DNA of 64,000 bases from Bin5 sp965200685 (lineage in GTDB: Bacteria > Chloroflexota > Anaerolineae > Caldilineales > Caldilineaceae): the NCBI GenBank assembly GCA_965200685.1, contig OZ241379.1, positions 2,232,001 to 2,296,000 on the forward strand, in the 5' to 3' direction. The translations under genes and the position numbers were made by a program. The notes under the pieces were generated by a model. That model ran no database searches. It was not told where the DNA came from and saw only the letters and a list, made by a program, of their open reading frames with translations. This document shows, piece after piece, positions 39,631-48,017 of this stretch (the first letter of the stretch is position 1; each line of letters opens with the position of its first letter).

Positions 39631-40757
39631 GAGCGGTTCCCTTCGCTGCCACCTACCTTTACCCGCGGGTCGATGAGCGCGTAGACGATATCAAGAATGA
39701 AGACGGTCATACCTAGCAGATAGGCATAGATCACTGTGGAACCTACGATCACAGGTGTATCAAAGATATTGGCTGCTTGGTAGAACAGCCGGCCCAATCC
39801 CGGCCAATTGAAGACGGTTTCAAGAACGATAGCACCTGCCCATAGGGTAATGACAGAGAGCGCAAAGCCGGTGACGATTGTCGGCAGGGTCGGTCGTAGG
39901 ATGTAACGCCGTTCAATGGCGCGGGAAGATAGCCCTTTTGCCCGTGCCATTTCCACATAATCTTCGCTGGAATAGATGAGGAAAAAAGTACGCCAAGAAT
40001 AGATGCTGAGAAAAATAGCACTGATGACAATTGCGCCAACAGGAAGAATCAGATGTTTGAGAACACTCAGGGAATAGTCGATGATATTCTCCGGCGGCGG
40101 TGCTGAAACGAGCCCACCGAAGGGCAATATGCCAAACAGCGCGGCGAAAATGAGAATCAGAAACAGGCCATAGAACCAACTCGGCGCGGCCGATGTCGGG
40201 GCCAGCCCGATGATGATACGGTCCATCCAACTTCCATAGTGACGAGAGAGAGCGAGCGCAGCAAAGATCGCTGTAAAAAACAGCAAAAGCTGCGCGCTGG
40301 CAAAAAGCAGAAGAGTGGGCGGCAGCCGCTCCAGAATAATCAAGCGCACTTGGCGAGAGCCACTGTCGCTGGCCATATTTTCGGCTCTCCCCAGATTCAA
40401 GGTCAAGGCATCGGAGAGATACCGGAAACTGCGAATGGCAAACGGCTGATCGAGGCCCATACGCTTTTCCTGTAGGGTGATCAACTGGTCGATGTGTTGC
40501 TGGCGTTCGGCCGGCGTCATCTCTTGTAGGGATTGGTCCAACCCGACCGCGATCGCCACCTGCTCGCGAATGAACCCTCTGCGGATTTCGTCCACGTAAC
40601 CGCCCATATTAGCGATCACAATCGTCAGATAGACACCGATCACAACCGTTACGAAGAGGGCGATGAGCCGTACCAATGAGTACTGCACAACCCGCACGAA
40701 CGCGCTCGGTACTTTCTCTGTCGCGCCTTCAGTGGCGCGCAATTTACCTTCTGTCAC
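39627..40757 (-). CDS. ABC permease (DppB/OppB type)
   Basis: 376 residues. N-terminal helix (LIALFVTVVIGVYLTIVIAN), an extracytoplasmic loop of about 110 residues containing QQHIDQLITLQEKRMGLDQP and a GLD motif common in OppB proteins, then the permease core with FLIYSSEDYVEMARAKGLSS (EAA loop) and IVLETVFNWPGLGRLFYQAA. Overlaps the next permease by 4 bp. With it forms the second transmembrane pair of the locus. It lies 94 bp downstream of the large SBP gene; the gap contains a strong palindrome. Confidence 0.92.
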   Translation of the reverse strand: MTEGKLRATEGATEKVPSAFVRVVQYSLVRLIALFVTVVIGVYLTIVIANMGGYVDEIRRGFIREQVAIAVGLDQSLQEMTPAERQQHIDQLITLQEKRMGLDQPFAIRSFRYLSDALTLNLGRAENMASDSGSRQVRLIILERLPPTLLLFASAQLLLFFTAIFAALALSRHYGSWMDRIIIGLAPTSAAPSWFYGLFLILIFAALFGILPFGGLVSAPPPENIIDYSLSVLKHLILPVGAIVISAIFLSIYSWRTFFLIYSSEDYVEMARAKGLSSRAIERRYILRPTLPTIVTGFALSVITLWAGAIVLETVFNWPGLGRLFYQAANIFDTPVIVGSTVIYAYLLGMTVFILDIVYALIDPRVKVGGSEGNRS

Positions 40758-40803
40758 TGCTTACGCCAGGATGTAGGGGAAAGGCTGCGTATGTCATCGT
40801 GTA

Positions 40804-40850
40804 ACCAGTGGTTCGTGGAGAGCCGTTCCCCTCCACGAACCACTGTTGTG
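40804..40850. repeat. Palindromic repeat, copy 1 (after the large SBP gene)
   Basis: CAGTGGTTCGTGGAG (40806-40820) and CTCCACGAACCACTG (40831-40845): perfect 15-bp stem with a 10-base loop. It starts 6 bp beyond the SBP stop codon (minus strand). Related in sequence to five other copies in the window. In this position it could stabilise the SBP message over the permease message. Confidence 0.85.
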
Positions 40851-40851
40851 A

Positions 40852-43434
40852 TCAGTTCGTGGTGACAAATCCCATGGAGGAGAAGGTCGGGATGCTCACC
40901 CGCAGCGGAGCCACCGCCACCTCCAGTTTGTTGGCACCGGACTCTAGCTTAGCTGTGTCATCGGCACTGAGAGTGACCTGCCACAGACCATCTTCCATCG
41001 CAGTCGCGGGGCCGGTCAGGGCCAATTCACCTAAGGCATCAAAGACCAGATACTTCACTTCGCCGATGTCGGCCATGGCGTAGGCTTCGCCGGCAAACTC
41101 AACAAAGATATCGAAAGTCGCCTCGGAGCCGATGGCAATCCGGGCTGGGCCGTCGATCTCAACTTCAGCGATCATCGGTGTGTCAAAGCCCTGCCATTTG
41201 CTGGCTGCGTCCGGGTAGTTGGCGTTGTGCAGAAGCTGGACGCTGCCCTCCACAGGGAACGCTTTTTCCAGATACAGGGTCCCGATGCCAACCCAGAAAT
41301 GTCCCTTGTCTGCATACCAAGCGTTCAGATTCTCCCAGCGGGAAGTGGCTTCATCCTCAGAGATGGATTCGCCCAATGTTGGCATGTAGGGGATGTTCCC
41401 ATCAGCTGCTGCATCGTTGAGATGACCTTCAAGAATCTCTAGGCTCGGCCCGGCAATGAAGTTCATCCATTCGACTTCATTGGCAGCAGCCTTGTCTGAC
41501 GAAAAGGCCAGATCACCCGCGGCTTCCGCCAGCAAACCTACGGCCAGGGAATGCCAGGGCGCGCTTGGGAAGAACGTATTGACATTCAACTCTGCATCCA
41601 GGGCAAATTGGTCGCTGTAGTATTCAATGATCAACGGATTTGTCTGAACGATTCGATAGCCTTTGAAATGGCTCAGGAAACTTTCGAGGGATGGTACTTG
41701 GGCCTCGTCAAAGACTGCGCTCTCTTCTTTGGCCAGATCAAACGCCAGAATCATATTGAGCACAAAATCGCCGAGGCTGAGATTGCTGCCATCATGCCAT
41801 TGAAGGTCATACAGGTCGCCTGGATAGTAGACAACGCTCTTCAGGTTTGCGCTCAGTCCGTCGGGATGAACCTCGCTGACAGAGATAAATCTCTGCTCCG
41901 TTGCATCCCAATCGATCCAGGCATCCTCCGGCACGTCGACCTGCGCGGCGAATGTCAGGTCAACCCAATCAAGTGTTCTTGCTACAGGCAAGCCCTCTTT
42001 GATTGTGATATCCGCGCGTTCAATACGTTGCGGCCACTGCAAGCCTGTGAAAGGATCCGGCATGATACCCACATCCGCGGTTGCACGGATCAACATAGTA
42101 TCATAGACCCAGTTGGTGCCGGCTACAGGGTTCCAAGGCTCGGGCATAATGCTGGGCATGGCTATGGTCAGGGAGCCGCCTTCCTCGCCGGTCCGGCGCA
42201 AGGTGTAGGGCCACAGCCGGGAGCCGTTCAGGCCGCCGGCCAAGTCTGTAGAAACAGAGACATCACTTCGATACGGCGAGAAGCTCAGACGGTCCACCAG
42301 CCATATGCGGACCGAGTCCTGCATGGACAGGGCCAAGGCGTCGGCGAAGAGTTCTCGCCGTTCATCCATGGTTTGGAAGTCCCGCCGATTGAGCTGCTCA
42401 GCCACTGCGTCAAACTCTTCCGAGGGGGTGTAATCCTGCCACAAGGGGAAGGGCAGGCCACGGTTTGTGTAGAAAAAGTCGAAATTGCTCGCCTGATCCC
42501 GGCTGATCGCGGTTGTAGCCCAGCCGCCTGTGTAGATGTGAAACTGGCCTTCGTTGGGGTCGGTGCGGATCCAGATGGGGGACGCCTCGGCCGCGGTGCG
42601 GTAGTCCCGATTTACGACAAAGCCCAAGTCTTCCAGCATGGTAGCCACGTAATCGCCGATCTCCTGGCGCTCGTCTTCCGTGCGGATGAGAAAGATCAGT
42701 TCAACCGGTTCATCTTCATAGTTCCAGACCCCATCCACCATCTGCGCGCCCAGGGCTTCCATCTCTTCGCTGATGATGATAGCAGCCTTTTCTGCATTGT
42801 GGGCATAGGTCAACTCCAGCCCACGTACCACGTCAACTAGCCGCGCGTAGTCGGGAAACGCACCGGTGATTGCCATATAGCGCGGGGCCGCGAGGCCGCC
42901 GTAGATCTCCTGGGCGATGAAATCTCGGTCCACCAGATAGTTCATGGCTTCACGGATACGCGGCACAGCAAAGGGGTTGAGCTTGCCCGTGCCATCAAAG
43001 ATCGGCCCAGCCGGGTTGAAGGTCAGCTCCGAATAGCTGCCAAAGGAGTTGGCGTAGGTCAGGTCGTCCGCGTCCTGTACAGTGGCGAAGACATCGGCAT
43101 CGCTGATGGCAAAGGCATAGGCATCGATTTCACCGACACCCATACGAGTCACGGCCGCGGCCGCGGAGGGCTCTTCGACTGCCACGACTTCATCTACCCA
43201 TGCACCGCTGCGGTCGCTCATCTCTGCGGCCATCGGTACCTCTTCCGCGACGGGTTCTTCGGCAGTGGCCTGTTCTTCTTGCGCGGCCGCTGCGGGTTCC
43301 TGCGCGGCCTGTTCTTCCTGCATGGCCGCTGCTGGTTCCTCTGCGGGTTCTTGGCCGCCCGTTGGGCCGCAGGCTGCAACAATGAGCGCGGCAACTAGCA
43401 GAACTGCAAGTAGTGCAAATTGTTTTGTTCTCAT
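40852..43434 (-). CDS. Family 5 extracellular solute-binding lipoprotein, apparently circularly permuted
   Basis: 860 residues against about 520-600 in the family. Signal peptide with lipobox (LLVAALIVAAC, Cys about 22) and an Ala/Glu/Gln/Pro-rich linker to about residue 75. The part from about 95 to 450 matches what is normally the C-terminal half of a family 5 SBP (PRIREAMNYLVDRDFIAQEI, YTLR end). Only then comes a region that is normally N-terminal (GGSLTIAMPSIMPEPWNPVA, VDLTFAAQVDVPE, LQWHDGSNLSLGDFVLNMIL), followed by a C-terminal beta domain (about 780-860). Ligand not known; probably peptide or sugar. It lies between the two permease pairs. Confidence 0.85.
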   Translation of the reverse strand: MRTKQFALLAVLLVAALIVAACGPTGGQEPAEEPAAAMQEEQAAQEPAAAAQEEQATAEEPVAEEVPMAAEMSDRSGAWVDEVVAVEEPSAAAAVTRMGVGEIDAYAFAISDADVFATVQDADDLTYANSFGSYSELTFNPAGPIFDGTGKLNPFAVPRIREAMNYLVDRDFIAQEIYGGLAAPRYMAITGAFPDYARLVDVVRGLELTYAHNAEKAAIIISEEMEALGAQMVDGVWNYEDEPVELIFLIRTEDERQEIGDYVATMLEDLGFVVNRDYRTAAEASPIWIRTDPNEGQFHIYTGGWATTAISRDQASNFDFFYTNRGLPFPLWQDYTPSEEFDAVAEQLNRRDFQTMDERRELFADALALSMQDSVRIWLVDRLSFSPYRSDVSVSTDLAGGLNGSRLWPYTLRRTGEEGGSLTIAMPSIMPEPWNPVAGTNWVYDTMLIRATADVGIMPDPFTGLQWPQRIERADITIKEGLPVARTLDWVDLTFAAQVDVPEDAWIDWDATEQRFISVSEVHPDGLSANLKSVVYYPGDLYDLQWHDGSNLSLGDFVLNMILAFDLAKEESAVFDEAQVPSLESFLSHFKGYRIVQTNPLIIEYYSDQFALDAELNVNTFFPSAPWHSLAVGLLAEAAGDLAFSSDKAAANEVEWMNFIAGPSLEILEGHLNDAAADGNIPYMPTLGESISEDEATSRWENLNAWYADKGHFWVGIGTLYLEKAFPVEGSVQLLHNANYPDAASKWQGFDTPMIAEVEIDGPARIAIGSEATFDIFVEFAGEAYAMADIGEVKYLVFDALGELALTGPATAMEDGLWQVTLSADDTAKLESGANKLEVAVAPLRVSIPTFSSMGFVTTN

Positions 43435-43454
43435 GCGTTTGTCTCCTTTGAACT

Positions 43455-43496
43455 GCAGTGATTCGTGGCAAGGTACTGCAATTGCTCGCCACTGGT
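43455..43496. repeat. Palindromic repeat, copy 2 (degenerate)
   Basis: GCAGTGATTCGTGGC (43455-43469) is the exact reverse complement of 53775-53789 in copy 5. The other arm (GCTCGCCACTGGTG, 43484-43497) is imperfect. Lies 9 bp beyond the stop codon of the permease gene that ends at 43505 (minus strand). Confidence 0.7.
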
Positions 43497-43504
43497 GTTA
43501 CGGT

Positions 43505-44533
43505 TTACCGTATGTTTTTCATCATCGGGTCAAGGGCATCCCGCAGTCCGTCACCGATAAGATATAAGGCCAATACTGTCAGCGTGATCAACAGCCCAGG
43601 GCCGATGAGCAGATGCAGTGCCAAGTATACCTCTGTTTCTGGGTCCCGCAAGAAGAGGAAATTATTGGCCCTATTGAGCATACTCCCCCATGTAGCGGTG
43701 GGCGGCTGCACGCCCAATCCCAAAAAACTGAGTGCAGATTCGATCAAAATGAGCACACCAATGTCAATCGCGGCGTTCACAATAATAATGGGCAGAGCAT
43801 TGGGGATCACATGTTGGAGCATCAGGCGCATATTTCGTGCTCCAACCGCCCGGGCCGCCAGCACAAAGTCCAATTCTCGCACTTTGAACACATTCCCCCG
43901 GATCAACCGAGCCGTGCCAAACCAGCCGAGCAGGCCTAAGAAGAGGCTCAGGGTGATGGGATTGGGCTTGAAGATGGCGGTGACGAGAATGAGCAGATAG
44001 ATGCTTGGAATGGAAATAAGGGTATTGATCAACCACATGATGGAATCATCAACAACCCCACCAAAGAAGCCGGCCATTGTCCCAACACTCACCCCCAACA
44101 GCAGCGTCAGGGTGGCGGCAGCAAATGCGATCCCCAAACTGACCCGGCCACCATACAGTAGCCGCACCAATTGATCCCGGCCAAGCTGGTCGGTCCCCAA
44201 CCAGTGGGCAATGCCAGCGGATTTGCCCAACATCGTCGGCGCAGTGATCGAGTCCTGGCCAACACGCCATTGCATATATGGCAGCAAATAGGGCTGCTGA
44301 AAGGCATTCTCAAGGTTCGTGTCATTGGGCCCGACCCCAATGCCTCTTGAAACGACCGGGGCCAGTAGAGACAGCAGAGCCATGATCACAAGAAATCCAA
44401 GGGCGACCAGTGTCACCACATCCCGCCGTATAGTCTGGAGTGCCATACTCCAATAGGTGCGGGGCGCGCGTTGCAATTGGGAATCGTCTGCCAGGGCCGC
44501 CAAGGCGGGGCTATCTGCTTGCGCTACCGTCAT
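43505..44533 (-). CDS. ABC permease (DppC/OppC type)
   Basis: 342 residues, normal architecture. N-terminal helix (DVVTLVALGFLVIMALLSLL), short external loop with HWLGTDQLGRDQLVRLLYGG (the highly conserved OppC motif), then the five-helix core with LDFVLAARAVGARNMRLMLQ (EAA loop) and ALSFLGLGVQPPTATWGSML. Pairs with the permease encoded just upstream. No ATPase is encoded beside it, so it must use the OppD/OppF-like proteins at 36-38 kb or others elsewhere. Confidence 0.94.
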   Translation of the reverse strand: MTVAQADSPALAALADDSQLQRAPRTYWSMALQTIRRDVVTLVALGFLVIMALLSLLAPVVSRGIGVGPNDTNLENAFQQPYLLPYMQWRVGQDSITAPTMLGKSAGIAHWLGTDQLGRDQLVRLLYGGRVSLGIAFAAATLTLLLGVSVGTMAGFFGGVVDDSIMWLINTLISIPSIYLLILVTAIFKPNPITLSLFLGLLGWFGTARLIRGNVFKVRELDFVLAARAVGARNMRLMLQHVIPNALPIIIVNAAIDIGVLILIESALSFLGLGVQPPTATWGSMLNRANNFLFLRDPETEVYLALHLLIGPGLLITLTVLALYLIGDGLRDALDPMMKNIR

Positions 44534-44595
44534 GAGTTATCACCTGAAAACCAGGCCAGTTTCGTTACCAACCCTGCAGTGCCTAGACTACAGTT

Positions 44596-45660
44596 TTACG
44601 AAAGCCGTACCCGTGGATCTACCACACCGTACAGAATATCCGACAACACGTTCCCGAGGATCGTCAACAGCGCGAAAAACATCACCGCGCCCAGAACTGT
44701 CGGATAATCCCGTTGTACGGCCGCGCTAAAGGTCATACGCCCCATACCCGGCCATGAGAAGATCGTTTCGGTGATCACTGCACCGCTGAGAACACCCAAT
44801 ATGGCCGGACCGAGGATCGTCATCAGTGGGATGAGAGCATTGCGTAGGGCGTGGATGAACCAGACACGACTGGCAGCAATCCCTTTGGCTTTGGCTGTGC
44901 GGATGTAATCGGTGCGGATCACCTCTAGGGTCTCTGTACGCATGAAACGGCTGATGCCGGCGATGCCCCCGAAGGCCAGAATCATCGTCGGCAAAATCAG
45001 ATGTCTGAGGCGGTCGCCCAAGTCGAACTCATTGGTGAGCGAAACAGTCTGTCTGCCTCCTGTTGGTAGCCAGCCCAAGACAACGCCGAATATAAATATC
45101 AACATCAGGCCGAACCAGAAGGCCGGCAGAGCATTGCCAATGACCGCCATCACCCGCACAAGATTGTCGAAGATGGAGCCCTGATAGACAGCACTGAGGA
45201 CACCCAAAGGGACCCCAAGAAGCAGGGAGACCAGAAGGGCCGAAATACCCAATTCAAACGTCGCCGGCATCCGCTCTACCAGTCGATCCCAGACTGCCTG
45301 TTTGGTAGCAATGCTCGTGCCCAGATCCCCGCGTAGAATACCAGCACCGTTATCACAAAATGTGGTGTGCAGGCCAGCCACAAATGAACATTGGGTCTCA
45401 GTGCGAGTGAACTCTTCGGCAACATCTCCTCTCCGCACTGTAATCCCTGTCAACCAACCGATATATTGCAAGGACCAGTGTTGATCTAGCCCCAATTGGC
45501 GTCGTAGAATCTCACGAGTTTCTTGCGTAATGTTGGGATCAAATGTACGGATCAGGATCGGATCACCGGGGGAGTTGTACACAAGTGCAAAGCTGATGAC
45601 ACTTACACCGAGCAAGGTGGGAATTGCCTGGAGCAGGCGACGAACGACATAACGGGTCAT
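44596..45660 (-). CDS. ABC permease (DppB/OppB type)
   Basis: About 354 residues from the ATG at 45660 (MTRYVVRRLLQAIPTLLGVS), the typical OppB start; the frame stays open to 45741 but that part overlaps a palindromic repeat. The start has no obvious Shine-Dalgarno. Conserved GDPILIRTFDPNITQETREI and LGLDQHWSLQYIGWL precede a cysteine-containing loop (TQCSFVAGLHTTFCDNGAGI) and GDLGTSIATKQAVWDRL. The core has LEVIRTDYIRTAKAKGIAAS (EAA loop) and ITETIFSWPGMGRM. Confidence 0.93.
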   Translation of the reverse strand: MTRYVVRRLLQAIPTLLGVSVISFALVYNSPGDPILIRTFDPNITQETREILRRQLGLDQHWSLQYIGWLTGITVRRGDVAEEFTRTETQCSFVAGLHTTFCDNGAGILRGDLGTSIATKQAVWDRLVERMPATFELGISALLVSLLLGVPLGVLSAVYQGSIFDNLVRVMAVIGNALPAFWFGLMLIFIFGVVLGWLPTGGRQTVSLTNEFDLGDRLRHLILPTMILAFGGIAGISRFMRTETLEVIRTDYIRTAKAKGIAASRVWFIHALRNALIPLMTILGPAILGVLSGAVITETIFSWPGMGRMTFSAAVQRDYPTVLGAVMFFALLTILGNVLSDILYGVVDPRVRLS

Positions 45661-45669
45661 ATCATAATA

Positions 45670-45743
45670 CCAGTGGCCTGTGATGCAGTGGCCAGTAACT
45701 GCAGGGCCGGTGGTGTTCACTGGCGCCTGGTCACTGGCCACAG
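45670..45743. repeat. Palindromic repeat, copy 3 (compound)
   Basis: Contains GCAGTGGCCAGTAACTGC (45685-45702), whose reverse complement GCAGTTACTGGCCACTGC shares GCAGTTACT-NN-CCACTG with copy 6, and a second arm ACTGGCCACAG (45733-45743) that pairs with AGTGGCCAGT (45687-45696). It lies just beyond the stop codon (45754) of the SBP gene (minus strand) and ahead of the permease start. Confidence 0.65.
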
Positions 45744-45753
45744 TTTTTTCAGC

Positions 45754-47481
45754 CTAAGGAGCCAGTGACCAACTCTCAATGTTGTGGTAGAAGATCCATG
45801 GGCCCGGGTCCACACCGTTGAACTTCTTTGAGTAGCCGATATTGCCAACAGAGCCTGTCACGAACACGTAGGGAATATCTTCGTGAATGATCTGTTGAAT
45901 CTCTTGGTAGAACGGTGCCCGCTCCGCCGGCGCACACCCAGGAACACTCACAGCCTGCTCGAGCAGTTCGTCAATACGCGGGTTTTGATAGCTGACAAAG
46001 TTAAAGCCGCTGCCCGGTGTATCAAACTTTGAGTGCCAGAAAGAATCATCATTGGGGTCAGTACCTAGGCCGGTCCAGCCAATAATGACCATATCAAATG
46101 TCTGGCCGAGCAGTTCACCCACCAATGTACCGAACTCAATCGCCTCAAACTGGATGTTGAAACCGATGCTGTCAAGCTGATCCTTCGCCAATACGCCCAG
46201 GTCTTCACGGGTGGTGTTGCCGGCATTTGTTTGCAAGCGCAAGGTCAAGGGCGCACCTTCTTCAGCAGTGGTGCAGACATTGCACTCGCGCACACCATCT
46301 TCATCGCTGTCGGTCCAGCCGGCATCTTCCAAAATCTGGGCCGCCTGTTCTGTATCAAATTCATAAGGCTGAAGCGAAGGGTCGTGGGCCCATTCAACAG
46401 CCGGCAATACATTCGCAGCGATCTGATAGCCCTGGCCCAGATAGACTTTGCTGATGATGGTATCATAGTCTAGGGCGTGGGCAATGGCCCGCCGCACGGC
46501 CAGATCACTCAGAATTGGATGGGGGTCCTGTTCAACGAGGTTGCCATCATCATCCTGACCGGCTTGCGGATTCTCAGGATTGGCCTGATTCAGACCGATG
46601 TAGCTGTAGCCATCGTCCTTGAATTTGTAGAGGTTCAAATTGGGGTCGAGCTGCACGGTCGTCAATTGCTCCGGTTGCACCCCGATCAAATCCAACTCGC
46701 CGGTCTGTAACTGGGCCAGACGGGCACCCGGATCCGGAACGACCTTGTAGATCCAGCCGTCCATGTTGGGCGAGCCTTTCCAGTAGGTGTCATTGCGTAG
46801 GACGGTTATGTTGTCGTCTCGCATCCATTCGTTGAAGATAAATTCACCCGCACTGCTGGTCGGTGCCTCATTCAACGGGCTGTCCATGACATCACTGAAA
46901 TCTTCGGCATAGAGATGGGATGGCAGCCAACCTAGACCGAGATTGTTCAGGGCATCACATTGTACCTCGCTATACGTGACCTGAATGGTCAGCGGGTCCA
47001 GAATTTCAATGCTCTCAATATTGGCTAGATTTGACTTGCGTGGGGTCTCAACCAGGTCGCTGGCGATGGCATCATAGGTGAATTTGAAATCATCAGCTGT
47101 GACTTGCTCACCATCACTCCACATGACGCCATCCCGCAGGTGGAATGTCCACACCAGGCCGTCCTCCGATACCTCCCAACTCTCGGCCATGTCCGTGGGC
47201 ACAATCGCCCCGCTGAACGGGTCCTGCCCTAGCAGACTTGGGAAGAACCAGGAGAGGACATCAAAGCTGGGACTGTCCGATGCCAAGATCGGATTCAAAA
47301 TCGTGGCGTCAGTACTGGAGCCTTCCACCCAAACGCCGCCCTGCATTGGCGGAACCGGTGTCGGCGTTACGACCACCTCTTCCGTCACCGTCTGTACAAT
47401 CGGAGTGGGTTGGGGGCAGGCAGCCAAGACTAATGCGGCTACGAGAAGCACTGCTAGGAGCGAAAATTTCTTGTAAACCAT
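45754..47481 (-). CDS. Family 5 extracellular solute-binding lipoprotein
   Basis: 575 residues, standard order. Signal peptide and lipobox FSLLAVLLVAALVLAAC, a Thr/Pro/Val linker, then GVWVEGSSTDATILNPILAS, PTDMAESWEVSEDGLVWTFH, DGVMWSDGEQVTADDFKFTY (the family signature region), VQPEQLTTVQLDPNLNLYKF and DLAVRRAIAHALDYDTIISK. A DSDEDGVRECNVCTTAEEGA segment near residue 390 looks like a calcium-type DxDxDG loop with two cysteines and is typical of the bacterial branch seen in Chloroflexota. First gene of the transporter operon. Confidence 0.95.
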   Translation of the reverse strand: MVYKKFSLLAVLLVAALVLAACPQPTPIVQTVTEEVVVTPTPVPPMQGGVWVEGSSTDATILNPILASDSPSFDVLSWFFPSLLGQDPFSGAIVPTDMAESWEVSEDGLVWTFHLRDGVMWSDGEQVTADDFKFTYDAIASDLVETPRKSNLANIESIEILDPLTIQVTYSEVQCDALNNLGLGWLPSHLYAEDFSDVMDSPLNEAPTSSAGEFIFNEWMRDDNITVLRNDTYWKGSPNMDGWIYKVVPDPGARLAQLQTGELDLIGVQPEQLTTVQLDPNLNLYKFKDDGYSYIGLNQANPENPQAGQDDDGNLVEQDPHPILSDLAVRRAIAHALDYDTIISKVYLGQGYQIAANVLPAVEWAHDPSLQPYEFDTEQAAQILEDAGWTDSDEDGVRECNVCTTAEEGAPLTLRLQTNAGNTTREDLGVLAKDQLDSIGFNIQFEAIEFGTLVGELLGQTFDMVIIGWTGLGTDPNDDSFWHSKFDTPGSGFNFVSYQNPRIDELLEQAVSVPGCAPAERAPFYQEIQQIIHEDIPYVFVTGSVGNIGYSKKFNGVDPGPWIFYHNIESWSLAP

Positions 47482-48017
47482 TCAGGAATCCTCCATAGTG
47501 GATGTTGCAGATCCGCACCCGATGTACGAACCTATACGCCTGCTCCATCGTCTGTGATGTGATGCGGGCGGAAAGAGAATTGCAGATTCAACGACAGTTT
47601 CAATTGACTGAAACGTTGGCAATCTATACAATCTATGAATAGACAACGCAATACAGGCAGCCATTCCACGAACAGATATGTGACGCTGTAGCCTGAGAAA
47701 TTTTGATTGAATTCATTGGAAAGACGACAAAATCCATGCCAAATGTTTGAGCTTCCTACGGGGGAGATAGTGTTTGCCAATGTTCAGTAATGGACAAACT
47801 GCTTTCGTAGAACAGCAAAATTGTAGCATCACCATTCGTTATCTGTCAATATGATAAAAGGTGAATTGACACGTCACTTGGAGCGTGCCGTAGCCCATGC
47901 CCATTGCGGCAGCCCGATTCTGATCAGGATTTGCCGAATTTACAGGAATATAGCACGATATGGGATGATTCCTGCATGAATACCGACACAACCACATGAC
48001 AACTCCGGGGAGCAGCC
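47482..48017. other. 536-bp divergent intergenic region
   Basis: Separates the transporter operon (minus) from the YyaL gene (plus). No gene is supported. A minus-strand promoter candidate lies at 47820-47849. The rest is moderately AT-rich without clear operators. Confidence 0.5.
47820..47849 (-). promoter_or_regulatory. Candidate promoter of the ABC transporter operon
   Basis: Minus strand TTGACA (47849-47844), 18-base spacer, TACAAT (47825-47820). This would give an untranslated leader of about 330 bases before the SBP start at 47481, long enough for regulation. Confidence 0.5.

Noticed and set aside
41551..42840. 429-codon open frame antisense to the large SBP gene
   Set aside because: The SBP frame has a signal peptide, lipobox and family segments; the opposite frame has none and no good start site.
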